Assembly (NCBI RefSeq): GCF_009177095.1
Contig: NZ_AP021861.1
Location: 3,144,501 to 3,208,500, forward strand
Origin: Lacipirellula parvula
Lineage (GTDB): Bacteria; Planctomycetota; Planctomycetia; Pirellulales; Lacipirellulaceae
Length of the DNA: 64,000 nt
Direction of reading: 5' to 3'
Below are positions 1 through 8,988 of the stretch, one piece after another. Position 1 is the stretch's first letter, and each line of letters opens with the position of its first letter. The notes below the pieces were generated by a model that worked only from the letters and a program-made list of their open reading frames with translations, had not been told where the DNA came from and made no database searches. The translations under genes and the position numbers were made by a program.

Positions 1-600
1 ATCGACGAAGGTCGCGCTGCGGTGGCTGCTCTGCAACCCTTATCTTCCAGCGGGGGCGCAGTCTACCTGTTCGATGCGGAACCAAGCACTGTCGGTAATC
101 GACAGCTCGCGAAGTACGCTCCTGCTCCCGGCCTGCAAAGCCCTGGCCAGTTCGGATACAACGTGGACCTGAACGATGAGACGCTCGTCGCCACGCAGCC
201 GTTCGGGCAATCATTCATTTGGCCGACTGCCGGAACGCCGGCGCCGTTGGCGTCCTCCTCTGGGAATATTCGTGCGGCTGCCGATGGAGTGAGCGTAAGT
301 AGCGACTACGTCGCTCTGGGCATCGAGATCCAAGGATTGGTTCGGATCTACGACAAGACTGGAAAAACCGTAGGCATTCTCGCTCCGCCTCCAGGCAGTC
401 CGATTGGTTTCGGATTGGCGGTTGCCATCGAAGGCGACTTGCTGGCTGTTAGCGCTGGTGGAGGCTCTCCCGCGGCGAGCACCGTGTACGTCTATCGCGT
501 GCAGGACGTCCTTGTGGTGCCCGAACCTAGTAGCGTGGCGATGACGTTGCTGGGCGTTTGCGGGGTCGCCGCTTCAAGCCGACGCCGCCCCAGACGGTAG
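1..600 (+). CDS. FG-GAP-like beta-propeller protein with PEP-CTERM tail (5' truncated)
   Basis: The reading frame is open from base 1 to the TAG at 598-600, so the gene begins upstream of the window and only 199 codons are visible. The repeats (GAVYLFD, FGYNVDLNDETLVA, then FGLAVAIEGDLLAVSA followed by VYVYR) resemble FG-GAP/integrin-type propeller blades. The protein ends in VPEPSSVAM, a hydrophobic stretch and an Arg cluster (SRRRPRR), the tripartite PEP-CTERM sorting signal that exosortases process in other bacteria. I infer an exported, surface-anchored or secreted protein of unknown ligand. A GTG at 22 is in frame but is not a credible start, because the repeat pattern is already under way there. 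Confidence 0.75.
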   Translation: MDEGRAAVAALQPLSSSGGAVYLFDAEPSTVGNRQLAKYAPAPGLQSPGQFGYNVDLNDETLVATQPFGQSFIWPTAGTPAPLASSSGNIRAAADGVSVSSDYVALGIEIQGLVRIYDKTGKTVGILAPPPGSPIGFGLAVAIEGDLLAVSAGGGSPAASTVYVYRVQDVLVVPEPSSVAMTLLGVCGVAASSRRRPRR

Positions 601-881
601 TTGGTAACGCTGCTTCGCTGGCGCCGTTGGGGGGATGCTTCTTGCGGCTGCGCAGCCCCGGCAGGCGAGCACGCCAACTCCTGCTCTAGCATGTCGACAC
701 TTCGCGGCGGCACGCCATCCAGCTCCGCTAAAATCGTTCGCATATTGCGGTCACAGGCATTAGATTACCGCTCCACCGCATGTTTCTATATCAGGCTCAA
801 AATATGACAGTCGCGCCCACGGGCCGGCCGTCAGCACGGCGGCGGGATTTGAGTTGCGCAGGCTAACTAGGGAAATTGCTA

Positions 882-2255
882 ATGTCTAACTTCTGGCGCA
901 AAGCAGCGATTGTAGCAGTACTAATCCGTTTTCTTGCCGCAACGCCCGTCTCCGCATCGCCCGTGCTGGAGTGGTCTCGACAATTCGGCACTGCCGGTGA
1001 AGACCGTGCTTATGCCATCGCCACTGACCTGCTGGGAAATGCGTACATAACCGGGGACACGCGAGGATCGCTCGCCGCGCCCCTCTCCGGCATTAGCGAC
1101 GCCTTTTTGAGTAAGTTCGATGCGAGCGGCAACCGAGTTTGGACGGCGCAACTCGGCTCCACAGGCGGCGAGCGAAGTTACGGCGTCGCGACTGACGGCG
1201 TCGGAAGCGTATACATCTCAGGCGCGACCGGCGGGTCGCTTAATGGTCCCCAGGCTGGTTTCGGCGACGCCATTCTCAGTCGATACACGACGGACGGAGT
1301 GCTGCTGTGGTCCAGGCAGCTTGGCACAGCCTCTGCCGACGTTAGCAACGCCGTGGCTGTCGACGGCATTGGCAACGTTTTCATTTCAGGATACACGGAG
1401 GATACATTCAACGGTCCTCACGTCGGGCTCCAGGACGCATTTCTCGCCAAGTACGACGTTGCCGGCAACAGAATTTGGACCAGGCAGCTCGGTACGAAGC
1501 AGCTCGATTCCAGTCTTGGCCTCGCCGTGGACGGCCTTGGAAACGTCTATACCACCGGCTTCACGGGAGGCGATTTAGTCAACGGCACGAATCACGTCGA
1601 ACTCGATGCGTTCCTTGCCAAGTACGACGCTGACGGCAATCGACTTTGGATCAAACAGCTTGGGCAGCTTGTAGATACGACTACTGCCATTCGTAGCAAT
1701 GGAGTGACGTATGACAATTTAGGAAACGTTTATCTGACAGGCTTCGTCGGAGGCGAGTTCGCCGGACCAAGCGCTGGAGTCGACAGCGCCTTTCTTTGTA
1801 AGTTCGACGCTAACGGCAATCTCCTTTGGAAGGCTCAACTCGCCGCCGGCGAGGGCGCTCAAGGCCAGGGCGTCGCCACGGACGGCCAAGGGAATGTGTA
1901 CATCTCCGGGGCAGCTTCGGGCGACCTACAGGGACCTAGCGCCGGCTTGAGCGATATGTTTCTCAGCAAGTTCGACCAAGCTGGAAATCGCCTCTGGACG
2001 ATGCAACTTGGCTCCGCGGAGACTGATTTTGCCAGCGGCGTGTCAGCTGATTTTCAAGGTAACGTTTACATCACCGGCTTCACGAGCGGAAGCCTCGGCG
2101 GCGCCAACGCGGGCGACGACGACATCGTCATCGCCAAGATTCGCGACACCGTCCCTGAGCCCAGCGCCTGTTCCCTGAGCGTTGCCGCGATCGTCGCTTT
2201 GATCAGTCGGAGTCGGCGAAGTTCCGTTAGAAAACGCGACGATGTTTTGCGTTAA
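882..2255 (+). CDS. SBBP-repeat beta-propeller protein with PEP-CTERM tail
   Basis: This 457-aa exported protein has an N-terminal signal peptide (MSNFWRKAAIVAVLI to about residue 27, ending SAS). About seven tandem blades of roughly 50 residues follow, each with the pattern WxxQLGT, GVAxDGxGNVYISG, then DAFLSKFDxxGNxxW. This is the SBBP (seven-bladed beta-propeller) repeat. The C-terminus, VPEPSACSLS plus a hydrophobic segment and SRSRRSSVRKR, is a PEP-CTERM signal. The ATG at 882 is preferred over a TTG at 876 because AGGGA lies about 8 nt upstream of it and the signal peptide starts there. Function beyond a surface or extracellular scaffold cannot be read from the sequence. Confidence 0.88.
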   Translation: MSNFWRKAAIVAVLIRFLAATPVSASPVLEWSRQFGTAGEDRAYAIATDLLGNAYITGDTRGSLAAPLSGISDAFLSKFDASGNRVWTAQLGSTGGERSYGVATDGVGSVYISGATGGSLNGPQAGFGDAILSRYTTDGVLLWSRQLGTASADVSNAVAVDGIGNVFISGYTEDTFNGPHVGLQDAFLAKYDVAGNRIWTRQLGTKQLDSSLGLAVDGLGNVYTTGFTGGDLVNGTNHVELDAFLAKYDADGNRLWIKQLGQLVDTTTAIRSNGVTYDNLGNVYLTGFVGGEFAGPSAGVDSAFLCKFDANGNLLWKAQLAAGEGAQGQGVATDGQGNVYISGAASGDLQGPSAGLSDMFLSKFDQAGNRLWTMQLGSAETDFASGVSADFQGNVYITGFTSGSLGGANAGDDDIVIAKIRDTVPEPSACSLSVAAIVALISRSRRSSVRKRDDVLR

Positions 2256-2413
2256 CGCAACCGGATCGTGCTGCGGAACATGTGGTTGCAGTCAATGCGG
2301 GAACATGATTGGCATATCGCTCGACAGCGCGATTGGCGAGCAATGACGAATCGGGCGAGTCGCGGACCGTGCTGATCTGGCAGGCGAGTTTGATGCCTCT
2401 CGCGGCTGTGCCG

Positions 2414-2444
2414 CCCCGGTAGGCGGGTACGCCAACCGGGGCTA
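2414..2444. repeat. REP-like palindrome, class 2 (copy i)
   Basis: CCCCGGT and ACCGGGG arms flank a GC-rich centre and are followed by CTA. Read on the minus strand, TAGCCCCGG opens the hairpin. A close copy is at 3887-3917, and related palindromes ending GGCTA lie at 22985, 25687, 26665 and 27897. Confidence 0.65.
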
Positions 2445-2490
2445 TCCACTCCCCCAATCATGTTGGCGATTGGCGGCGACGTGGGGCCAC

Positions 2491-2514
2491 CGCGACCGAC
2501 GGTCGCGGCTTTTT
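2491..2514. repeat. REP-like palindrome, class 1 (copy 1)
   Basis: CGCGACCGACGGTCGCGG followed by CTTTTT. It has the same core and T-run as the elements that flank the RAYT gene at 61.5-62.0 kb. It lies about 50 bp from the class 2 palindrome at 2414, and that composite arrangement is repeated at 3887-4019. Confidence 0.7.
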
Positions 2515-2563
2515 GCGGAGGCTGGGGGGGCGCTTGACGGTTCGCTCGTCGGCTAGTGCCGAT

Positions 2564-3676
2564 TCAATTCGTACGGCGTCGCGACTGGAGGACGATGCTC
2601 AGTAGCGCCAGTCCCACCATACCGACGCTCGTTGGTTCTGGTACGAGCGACCAGCGAATCGCGAAGCTATATCCATCTGTGGTGAATCCCCAGCCAGCGA
2701 TGTTGCCCAACTCATCGACGTCTGTCGCCAGCGAAAACAAGAAGTTCGGTCGCGTCTGTTGCTCGAGGATACTATGCAAGTCAACGACGCTGTCCGCGCT
2801 TCCTCTCCAAGCTAGAGCTCGCGCGTGGAGGCCATTGCCGACCCCCCCGCTACCAACCTGCCACTCTCCTGCAGTCGCTTCAGCCTGCGTGTAGGCAAAT
2901 CCAGGCGGATGAAGGTTGACAACGCTGTTCGCACTGCCATGCCATAGCAGCGCGTTGCTTTGGGGCGGATCGCTCGATGTAGATCCGTACCCAACCTGAG
3001 ACGTCGCTCCGCCTCCGTTGGCCCTTGTGCGCGCGAAACCATCGGGATGGAGATCGACGACGCTATCGGCAGTTCCCTTCCACAGCAATGCGTGCTCCAC
3101 GAACTGCGACTCGCTTGGTCGGACGATGCCCCAACCTGTCTGGCCGCCGCCTTCGCCATCGCAGGCGTATGTCTCCGAATAAACCGGTACGTGCAAGTCA
3201 ACGACGCTCTCCGCAGTTCCTCGCCATAGTAAGGCGTGATACGGTGCGCTCCCGTCAGTCGGCACGCCTGCTCCTACTTGAGAGGATTCGTCGACGCCGT
3301 TGGCGTCCGAGTAGCTATAACCGAGGGGGTGGAGGTCAACGGCGCTTTGAGCCGTCCCATGCCACAGGAAAGCATGGCGTTCCCCCCCAGCGAGTTGCCC
3401 GTAGCCAACTTGCGAATTGCCGTGAATGTCGCTTGCAAACGACAAAGCAAACCCGGCTGGATGGAGGCTTATCGGGGACGCCGCCGGGCTGGGCCAGATT
3501 GTGGCCTCATTGTACGAGCTGTAGAGGGAGCCAATCGTCGCATTGCCATACACTCCCCAGCCAGCTCCGAGTTGCGAAGTTTGGTTTAAGAGATGCACTC
3601 GGTAGGTCGCTGCGCTTAGCTGGCTACACAATGCCGCTGCGAGCAGGAGGGGCACTCCCGCGAACGTGTATTTCAT
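2564..3676 (-). CDS. PEP-CTERM protein with tandem HALLWxGTAxSVVDLHP repeats
   Basis: This is a 370-aa exported protein with a signal peptide (MKYTFAGVPLLLAAALC, cleavage near SAA-TYR). It carries five to six tandem units of about 48 residues. Each unit contains SQVGxG, then ALLWHGTAxSVVDLHPxGY. The C-terminal VPEPTSVGM, hydrophobic helix and QSRRRTN form a PEP-CTERM tail. A paralogue with the same repeats is encoded at 12178-13347 on the same strand. The repeat resembles HAF-type (extracellular, probable propeller) repeats, but I cannot assign a ligand. The start ATG (3674-3676 on the complement) begins an evident signal peptide. Confidence 0.85.
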   Translation of the reverse strand: MKYTFAGVPLLLAAALCSQLSAATYRVHLLNQTSQLGAGWGVYGNATIGSLYSSYNEATIWPSPAASPISLHPAGFALSFASDIHGNSQVGYGQLAGGERHAFLWHGTAQSAVDLHPLGYSYSDANGVDESSQVGAGVPTDGSAPYHALLWRGTAESVVDLHVPVYSETYACDGEGGGQTGWGIVRPSESQFVEHALLWKGTADSVVDLHPDGFARTRANGGGATSQVGYGSTSSDPPQSNALLWHGSANSVVNLHPPGFAYTQAEATAGEWQVGSGGVGNGLHARALAWRGSADSVVDLHSILEQQTRPNFLFSLATDVDELGNIAGWGFTTDGYSFAIRWSLVPEPTSVGMVGLALLSIVLQSRRRTN

Positions 3677-3886
3677 TAGTCTGCATCACTTCTGTTCAGT
3701 CGATTGCCTGGCGGTTTTGAATGTAATAGACGTGGATGTCCTCGTGAAGTGTTCTGCGCCGAGCAGACGACTGCCGACTCGCTTCATTGCTCTCGTGATT
3801 CCGTGACGTCTTGGCGGCGATCCGCTGTTCGCCGAGCATGGGGTGGTTGGGGCGGGGATTATGGGGTGAACGACGCGGTTCCGCCA

Positions 3887-3917
3887 CCCCGGTAGGCGAG
3901 TGCGCTAACCGGGGCTA
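3887..3917. repeat. REP-like palindrome, class 2 (copy ii)
   Basis: CCCCGGTAGGCG and CTAACCGGGGCTAC. On the minus strand it reads GTAGCCCCGG, that is, a GTAG tetranucleotide directly 5' of the hairpin, as in classical REP elements. It is nearly identical to the copy at 2414-2444. Confidence 0.65.
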
Positions 3918-3995
3918 CCTGGTTTTCGATGTCGGGTGGATCGACGCCGATTTTTGACGTCGCTTGGTGGGGCTTGGCGGCTACGTGGCGGCCAC

Positions 3996-4019
3996 TGCGA
4001 CCGGCGGTCGCGGCTTTTT
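3996..4019. repeat. REP-like palindrome, class 1 (copy 2)
   Basis: TGCGACCGGCGGTCGCGG followed by CTTTTT. It matches the repeat at 2491 and the elements around the RAYT gene. The flanking sequence (gccac before, gcgg after) also resembles copy 1. Confidence 0.7.
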
Positions 4020-4106
4020 GCGGGGAATGGGGTGAACGGTTGACGGTTTGCGCGGTTGTCGGCGAGATTGAGGAGTGGCTTGTCTTTCCTGGCGAGGAGT
4101 TTCGCG

Positions 4107-6329
4107 ATGCTTGCTCGGTGGTTGTGCGGCGCTGGCGTGCTGGTGATGCTTTTGTGCGGCGTTGCCATCAGCGCTGAGTCGCCATCGAAGGCGGGCGGCG
4201 CGACTGTCGACGAACGCGATCCGGACGATCCTCGCTTTGCCGGGAATTTTCGCGGGGTCGTCAACGGGCCGGATGGCCAGCCGTTTGCCGGGGCGCGAGT
4301 GTATCTCATGCCGTATGACGAGGCGTTGGCGCCGTACGACCAGACGCTGAAGCCGGAGGTGGCAGGGCTCGGGCCGGTGCGGGCGGTGACGGACGAGGCG
4401 GGCCGATTTGAGTTCGAGGCGCCCGACGCGACGTTCGTCGATCTTGACTCACTGCCGTCGCGGCGGAATGGCCTCCTCATCGTGACGGCCGATGGCTACG
4501 GGGCTGACTTTCGCAACTATCGCGGGCGGATCGACTCGGCCCTGCCGACGGCTGCGGAACGGATCGAGCGGAACTATTTTGCCTTTCAGTTGGCGGCGGA
4601 CGACGTGCCGATTCGCGGGCGACTATTGGGAACCCATGGACAGCCGCTCGTTGGAGCGCGCGTCCGGTTGGGGAGCGTCACGATTCCGCCGGAGCGCGAC
4701 CTCGACGCCAAAATCGCTCAGATGAGGAAAGCGAGCGTATTTCATTCGCCGCCGTTTCCGGGACAGGTCATGTACCGTCCCGACTTGCTGCCGGGCGTGA
4801 CTGCGGAGGCGCGCACGGATAACGACGGCGAGTTTGAACTCAGCGGGATTGGCGCCGACCGTCTGGTGCGACTGGAAATCACAGGGGCTGGCGTCGTCAC
4901 CACGCAGATGGCCGTGATGACCCGTGAAGGCGACGACGTAGGAACGATGCTCGATCCGGATAGCAGGCCGACGCAACTTGTCTCTGCCGCCCGCTTCACA
5001 CGGATTTGTGAGCCGGGACGAACGATTACGGGACGAGTGATCGACCGCGAAACGAGGCAGCCGATCGCGGGAATGCGGGTGGGGAAGTCGCTCGGGAGGC
5101 CTCGTGACGGCGTTGGCTACGGCGTCGTCCTTACCGACGCAGATGGCAAGTTTCAGTTGGCTGGATTGACGCCTTCGAGCGACGAGGTGTGTATCACTGC
5201 TGCGTCGTCGCCGGGGATGGCGTACGAATCGGGCGAGGCGACTGCGAAAGATGACGGGCCAGTGGAGATTGAGTGCCGGCGCGGGATTCCGTTTCGATTG
5301 AAGCTTGTGGATGAACTGGGAAAGCCGGTCGAGGCGCGAGTCACGTACGCCGACGTCGGCCGCAATCCTCTGGCGCAGAGCCCCTCATGCAATCCCTGCC
5401 GGCAGCCCTATAGCGTCGCGATCCGCGACGCGACGGGAAGCTATCGCGGCTTCGTTGAGGCGGGCCCTGGCGCCATTTTGGTGGAGGCGACGGATGGCGT
5501 CGCGTACCATGCGACGGACGTGAAGCCCAGCGAGTTCTTTGCGGCGGAACTCGCGAAGCTCTCGCCGAAGTGGCAAATCGAGGCTTTCGGGACGAGCCGA
5601 GTTCTCTACAGTTCCATTGGCGGATTGGATCTCGATTCCTATCCGGCGATGGTGCTCGTGAATCCTGAAGTGGATTCGCCGCCGTTAGAACTAACGGCGA
5701 CGGTTGTGTGCGACGTTCCGCAGCGGGTTGAGCTGGTCGATGGCGACGGGCGGCTTGTCGAGGGCTGCAGGACGCAAGGGATGACGCAGCACTTGTACGA
5801 TGCGGAGACGCGACCGCGGGGCGGAGCCTTCGGCATTCGCGGCTTGCATGCGGAGCGCGCGAGGCGGATTACGTTCTTTCACGAAGATCGCAAGTTGATC
5901 GGGTTCGTGCTCGCCCGCGCCGGCGTCAAGGAGGTGATTCGCCTACGGATGGAGCCGTGGGGGACGATCACTGGACGCCTGCTGGACGAAGCGGGCAAGC
6001 CGCTAGCTCGGCAAGGCATTCTGGCGGGCAGTGCGCTCGGCGAGTTGAATCTGGATCCCAAGATCGGCGAGCGCGGGTACGTGCACACCGATGACGCGGG
6101 GCGATTTCAGATCGACGAACTCGTACCGGGGCAACGCTACGACGGCCGCTTCTATCGCGAGCCAGGGAAGCCTGAGCAGACGGTGTTCGAGGGGGTGACG
6201 CTCAAGCCGGGCGAGACGATTGACTTGGGCGACGTGCAACTGAGACCGATCGGTGTGGCGCGGGTGCGCACGCATGGTGCTCAAGCTCCCGCGGTGCTGT
6301 TGGCCGCGCGAGCGCATCGCAGTGAGTGA
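4107..6329 (+). CDS. Exported carboxypeptidase-regulatory-like (Ig-fold repeat) protein
   Basis: This 740-aa protein has a hydrophobic leader (MLARWLCGAGVLVMLLCG) and is therefore probably exported. At least four modules show the carboxypeptidase regulatory-like pattern: G(R/V)VxDxxGxPxAGxxV, then TDxxGRFEFxxxxP. Examples lie near residues 55-110, 170-260, 325-390 and 620-700. These are small transthyretin-like beta-sandwich domains common in planctomycete secreted proteins; no peptidase catalytic domain is present. ATG 4107 is chosen over the longer 4056 start because GAGGAG lies about 8 nt upstream and the leader begins there. The role is structural or binding by inference only. Confidence 0.8.
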   Translation: MLARWLCGAGVLVMLLCGVAISAESPSKAGGATVDERDPDDPRFAGNFRGVVNGPDGQPFAGARVYLMPYDEALAPYDQTLKPEVAGLGPVRAVTDEAGRFEFEAPDATFVDLDSLPSRRNGLLIVTADGYGADFRNYRGRIDSALPTAAERIERNYFAFQLAADDVPIRGRLLGTHGQPLVGARVRLGSVTIPPERDLDAKIAQMRKASVFHSPPFPGQVMYRPDLLPGVTAEARTDNDGEFELSGIGADRLVRLEITGAGVVTTQMAVMTREGDDVGTMLDPDSRPTQLVSAARFTRICEPGRTITGRVIDRETRQPIAGMRVGKSLGRPRDGVGYGVVLTDADGKFQLAGLTPSSDEVCITAASSPGMAYESGEATAKDDGPVEIECRRGIPFRLKLVDELGKPVEARVTYADVGRNPLAQSPSCNPCRQPYSVAIRDATGSYRGFVEAGPGAILVEATDGVAYHATDVKPSEFFAAELAKLSPKWQIEAFGTSRVLYSSIGGLDLDSYPAMVLVNPEVDSPPLELTATVVCDVPQRVELVDGDGRLVEGCRTQGMTQHLYDAETRPRGGAFGIRGLHAERARRITFFHEDRKLIGFVLARAGVKEVIRLRMEPWGTITGRLLDEAGKPLARQGILAGSALGELNLDPKIGERGYVHTDDAGRFQIDELVPGQRYDGRFYREPGKPEQTVFEGVTLKPGETIDLGDVQLRPIGVARVRTHGAQAPAVLLAARAHRSE

Positions 6330-6436
6330 CGTGCGCGTCGCGGTGCATGCGAGCATCTCGCCCTACTAGGTTCAGCTTCAATTCACTAAACTAGGAGAAA
6401 GGCAGGCGGCGGCACCTTCGAGAACGAGCATTTACG

Positions 6437-7522
6437 ATGAGCGATAACGACGCGTTGTTTCAGCCGCTGCAGGTCGGGGCGATCGAGTTTCCGCATCGGA
6501 TTGTGATGGCGCCGTTGACGCGGGCGCGGTCGACCGACCGCGTGCCGAACGAGATGATGGCCGAGTACTACCGGCAGCGGGCCGGGGCGGCGCTCATCGT
6601 GACCGAGGCGACCGCGATCAGCGCCGAGGGGTATGGCTGGCACGGGGCGCCGGCAATGTACACCGACGAGCAGGCGGCCGGCTGGGCGCGCGTCGTCGCC
6701 GGCGTGCACGAGGCGGGCGGCCGGATTGTGCTGCAGTTGTGGCACATGGGGCGGGTGTCGCATCCCGACTACCAGGCGGGCGGGGCGGCGGCGGTGGGGC
6801 CGAGCGCGATCGCGGCCACGGGCGAAGCGCACACGCCGACGGGAAAGAAGCCGTACGTCGTGCCGCGGCAGTTGACGATCGGCGACGTCAAGCGAATCGT
6901 CGGCGACTATGCAACGGCGACGCGGCGGGCTCGCGAGGCGGGGTTCGACGGCGTCGAGATTCACGGCGCCAATGGTTACCTTATCGACCAATTCTTGCGC
7001 GACGGTTCGAACCAGCGCCGCGACGAGTATGGCGGTTCGGTTGAGAATCGGAGTCGGTTTCTACGCGAGGTAATCGAAGCGGTGACGGCGGCGTGGTCGG
7101 CCGATCGAACTGGCTTGCGGGTAAGCCCGACGATGAACGGGCAGGGGATGTCGGACAGCGATCCGATCGGACTCTATTCGTACGTCGGCGAGATGCTGAA
7201 TCAGTACGGGCTCGCTTACTTGCACGTGGCGGAGTCGATTCGGCCGGGGCGGTTGTTCAACGCGGACGCGCCGCGGGTGACGCCGTCGATTCGCGCGGCG
7301 TATCGCGGCGTGCTGATTGCCAACGGCGGCTACGACAAGCAAACCGCGGCCGCGGCGATTCGCGACGGCGCGGCCGATGCGATTGCATTCGGGCAGCCAT
7401 TTATCGCGAACCCCGATTTGCCGACGCGGCTGCGAAGCGATGCGCCGCTGAATGAGCCGAACGTGGCGACGTACTACTCAGAGGGTGCGGCGGGGTACAC
7501 GGACTATCCTCTAATGCCCTAG
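6437..7522 (+). CDS. Old Yellow Enzyme family NAD(P)H:flavin oxidoreductase (alkene reductase)
   Basis: This 361-aa FMN-dependent TIM-barrel enzyme has the length typical of NemA/XenB-type ene-reductases. Visible family features are MAPLTR near residue 24 (Thr28 near the flavin), QLWHMGR near 97, the substrate-binding pair His176/Asn179 in EIHGANGYLID, the DEYGGSVENRSRF motif, and a C-terminal phosphate-binding stretch (ANGGYD, then FGQPFIANPDL). The family reduces activated C=C bonds of enones, maleimides or nitro compounds with NADPH. The gene stands alone, with no pathway partner next to it, so the physiological substrate is unknown. No strong ribosome site is seen directly before the ATG. 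Confidence 0.92.
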   Translation: MSDNDALFQPLQVGAIEFPHRIVMAPLTRARSTDRVPNEMMAEYYRQRAGAALIVTEATAISAEGYGWHGAPAMYTDEQAAGWARVVAGVHEAGGRIVLQLWHMGRVSHPDYQAGGAAAVGPSAIAATGEAHTPTGKKPYVVPRQLTIGDVKRIVGDYATATRRAREAGFDGVEIHGANGYLIDQFLRDGSNQRRDEYGGSVENRSRFLREVIEAVTAAWSADRTGLRVSPTMNGQGMSDSDPIGLYSYVGEMLNQYGLAYLHVAESIRPGRLFNADAPRVTPSIRAAYRGVLIANGGYDKQTAAAAIRDGAADAIAFGQPFIANPDLPTRLRSDAPLNEPNVATYYSEGAAGYTDYPLMP

Positions 7523-7582
7523 TCAATATGCGACACCGTTAGACAATTAGCGTCAACGCGGCGTTTTCTGAGTTACCGCACT

Positions 7583-8000
7583 TTAAGTTGACGCACGCTG
7601 GCAAGCCGTGGCGGCCACTGTCTGCAATGGATTATGCAATGGGTCGGTCGCCGCTTCAAAGTGCACGTCGAGAGTACGATTGTAGTGCTTATCGCCGATC
7701 GTTGGCGAGTTGCCCATCCACGCCGCGGTGACGTGCGATGGGAACACTTCGTTCCAATCCGTCTGCCGGCTCGCGCGCAGCGTGTGCAGCACTCTCGGCT
7801 ATTGGTCGAGACCGAGTTTTTTGACGACTCGCTTCAGTCGCTTGCCGTAAACGCCGTCGCCTTCGCCCAACATGCCCGGCAGGACCAATTCTTCGCCTTC
7901 AGCGGCTCGGTCAAACTGCTGCTCGAGCAACGGTATCACCTCCGGGGCGATCGGCACGACGCGCAGATCGATCGTCCTGAAAATTCTTGCCGAGTACGAA
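7583..8000 (-). pseudogene. Tyrosine recombinase (phage-type integrase) C-terminal remnant with in-frame TAG
   Basis: On the minus strand one continuous frame reads TIDLRVVPIAPEVIPLLEQ, then KRLKRVVKKLGLDQ, a TAG stop at 7799-7801, and PRVLHTLRASRQTDWNEVF, ending with AAWMGNSPTIGDKHY. This is the catalytic C-terminus of a planctomycete-type integrase: the H-x-x-R box (HTLR) and the candidate nucleophile Tyr in KHY are both present. The TAG stands where relatives usually have Trp (a TGG to TAG change). The N-terminal and middle parts are not recognisable upstream of about 8000. I read this as a decayed integrated element. Confidence 0.7.
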
Positions 8001-8460
8001 GCACGCCTCGACGCCGAAGAGGCTGAGCGTGCAGGCCGTCGCTCCATCTCCAGCTGCAACCGTCGGAGGGGAGCATGAGCATCGTCAGCGAAGTCATCGA
8101 GCGACAACAGCACAACTGCAACGTCGCACGTGCCAAACGATCGGTCTGGCGTCAGCTGGAGTGGGACAATTTGTCGCATCTGTACGTTGAACCGCCGCGG
8201 CGAACAGCACGCCCGCGAGATCGCCCGAAAGGAAAACGCCCAATGACCGACTCCCTCCCCGACCCGATTCGCCGACGGCTCCGCGGCGACGAAATCGATC
8301 CTCAAGAGTTCGTCAACATCGCCCAGCAGTCTGGCAAAGGCGTCTAGTGGCTGCAGGATTTCGCCGAGACGGTCGCGAAGGGTAAGCAGCTGTTCGACTA
8401 GCGCCACAGCCGCGACTAGGACGGCGAGATTCAGAAGTCGATCGATGACTACCGCGAAGC
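7977..8460 (+). pseudogene. Possible degenerate small phage/plasmid-like ORFs
   Basis: The plus strand shows protein-like stretches next to the integrase remnant. First comes ILAEYEARLDAEEAERAG, ending at a TGA that overlaps an ATG at 8075. That ATG has GGAGG a few bases upstream and begins MSIVSEVIERQQ. An in-frame MTDSLPDPIRRRLRGDEI starts at 8243. This last frame passes through three TAG codons (8345, 8396 and 8417) while continuing to look coding (WLQDFAETVAKGKQLFD). No family is recognised. They are most likely remnants of the same lost element; they could also be chance shadows. Confidence 0.35.
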
Positions 8461-8476
8461 CGTCAAAGTCGTCGAC

Positions 8477-8638
8477 TTAGCCGCTGCCGCTATCCGCTTT
8501 GGCGTAGATCTTCTTGAGAAGTTCCTGCGACTCCTGCTGCATCGCCACCAGCTTGAGCACTTCGAGCTCGTAGGCCTCTTTGGCGCTGGGGCCACAACCC
8601 GCAAGCAACAACAAGCAGGCAGCTAAGGCAGGACGCAT
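8477..8638 (-). CDS. Small putative lipoprotein (53 aa)
   Basis: The minus-strand ATG at 8636-8638 opens a 53-residue protein with a lipoprotein signal: MRPALAACLLLLAGC, with Cys15 as the lipidated residue in an LAGC lipobox. A helical, charged mature part follows (KEAYELEVLKLVAMQQESQ, LLKKIYAKADSGSG) and may form a short coiled coil. AGAGGG lies just upstream. The protein is too short for most gene callers. I infer a membrane-tethered small protein; the function is unknown. Confidence 0.65.
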   Translation of the reverse strand: MRPALAACLLLLAGCGPSAKEAYELEVLKLVAMQQESQELLKKIYAKADSGSG

Positions 8639-8988
8639 CGTCACCCTCTCACAACCCGCGGCCAGCGGTCCCGGCCTGACGCTCTCAATTTAGTCGCCGC
8701 TGTCGGAAAATCGAGCCAAGACGCTAGATACCGGGTTGAGTTGGAAAACGAAAACGCCCGCATTCCCGGCCGGTGGCTGAGAACGCGGGCGGAATTGGTG
8801 AGAGGGCTAACTGGTGACCTTGGCCGGAGGGTGGCAGGTAATCAATCACCGGGCTGCGTTGCATTCATCGCTGCGATTGCAACTGCTCGCGTTCATATTC
8901 TGATATTTCCGTTGAATCTCCTGATGTGTTATACCCACAAATTCGTATGTCGTTATCAAACTTTAGCTAGCTTTTGACGGAGATTGTA
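8639..8988. other. Intergenic region with terminator-like hairpin
   Basis: No supported gene. An inverted repeat at about 8756-8794 (CGCCCGCATT and AACGCGGGCG) is followed on the minus strand by TTTTCGTTTT, so it looks like a leftward intrinsic terminator. The rest presumably holds the promoter of the gene at 8989. Confidence 0.45.

Larger units (their letters stand above)
3677..4106. other. Intergenic region with a composite repeat
   Basis: No convincing gene lies here. The region holds the class 2 palindrome (3887-3917) and the class 1 palindrome (3996-4019). It probably also holds the promoter of the divergent PEP-CTERM gene and the upstream region of the gene starting at 4107. Confidence 0.5.

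Noticed and set aside
4056-4106. Upstream extension of the carboxypeptidase-regulatory-like gene
   Set aside because: The ATG at 4107 has GAGGAG at the right distance and starts the leader peptide; the 17 extra residues look non-coding.
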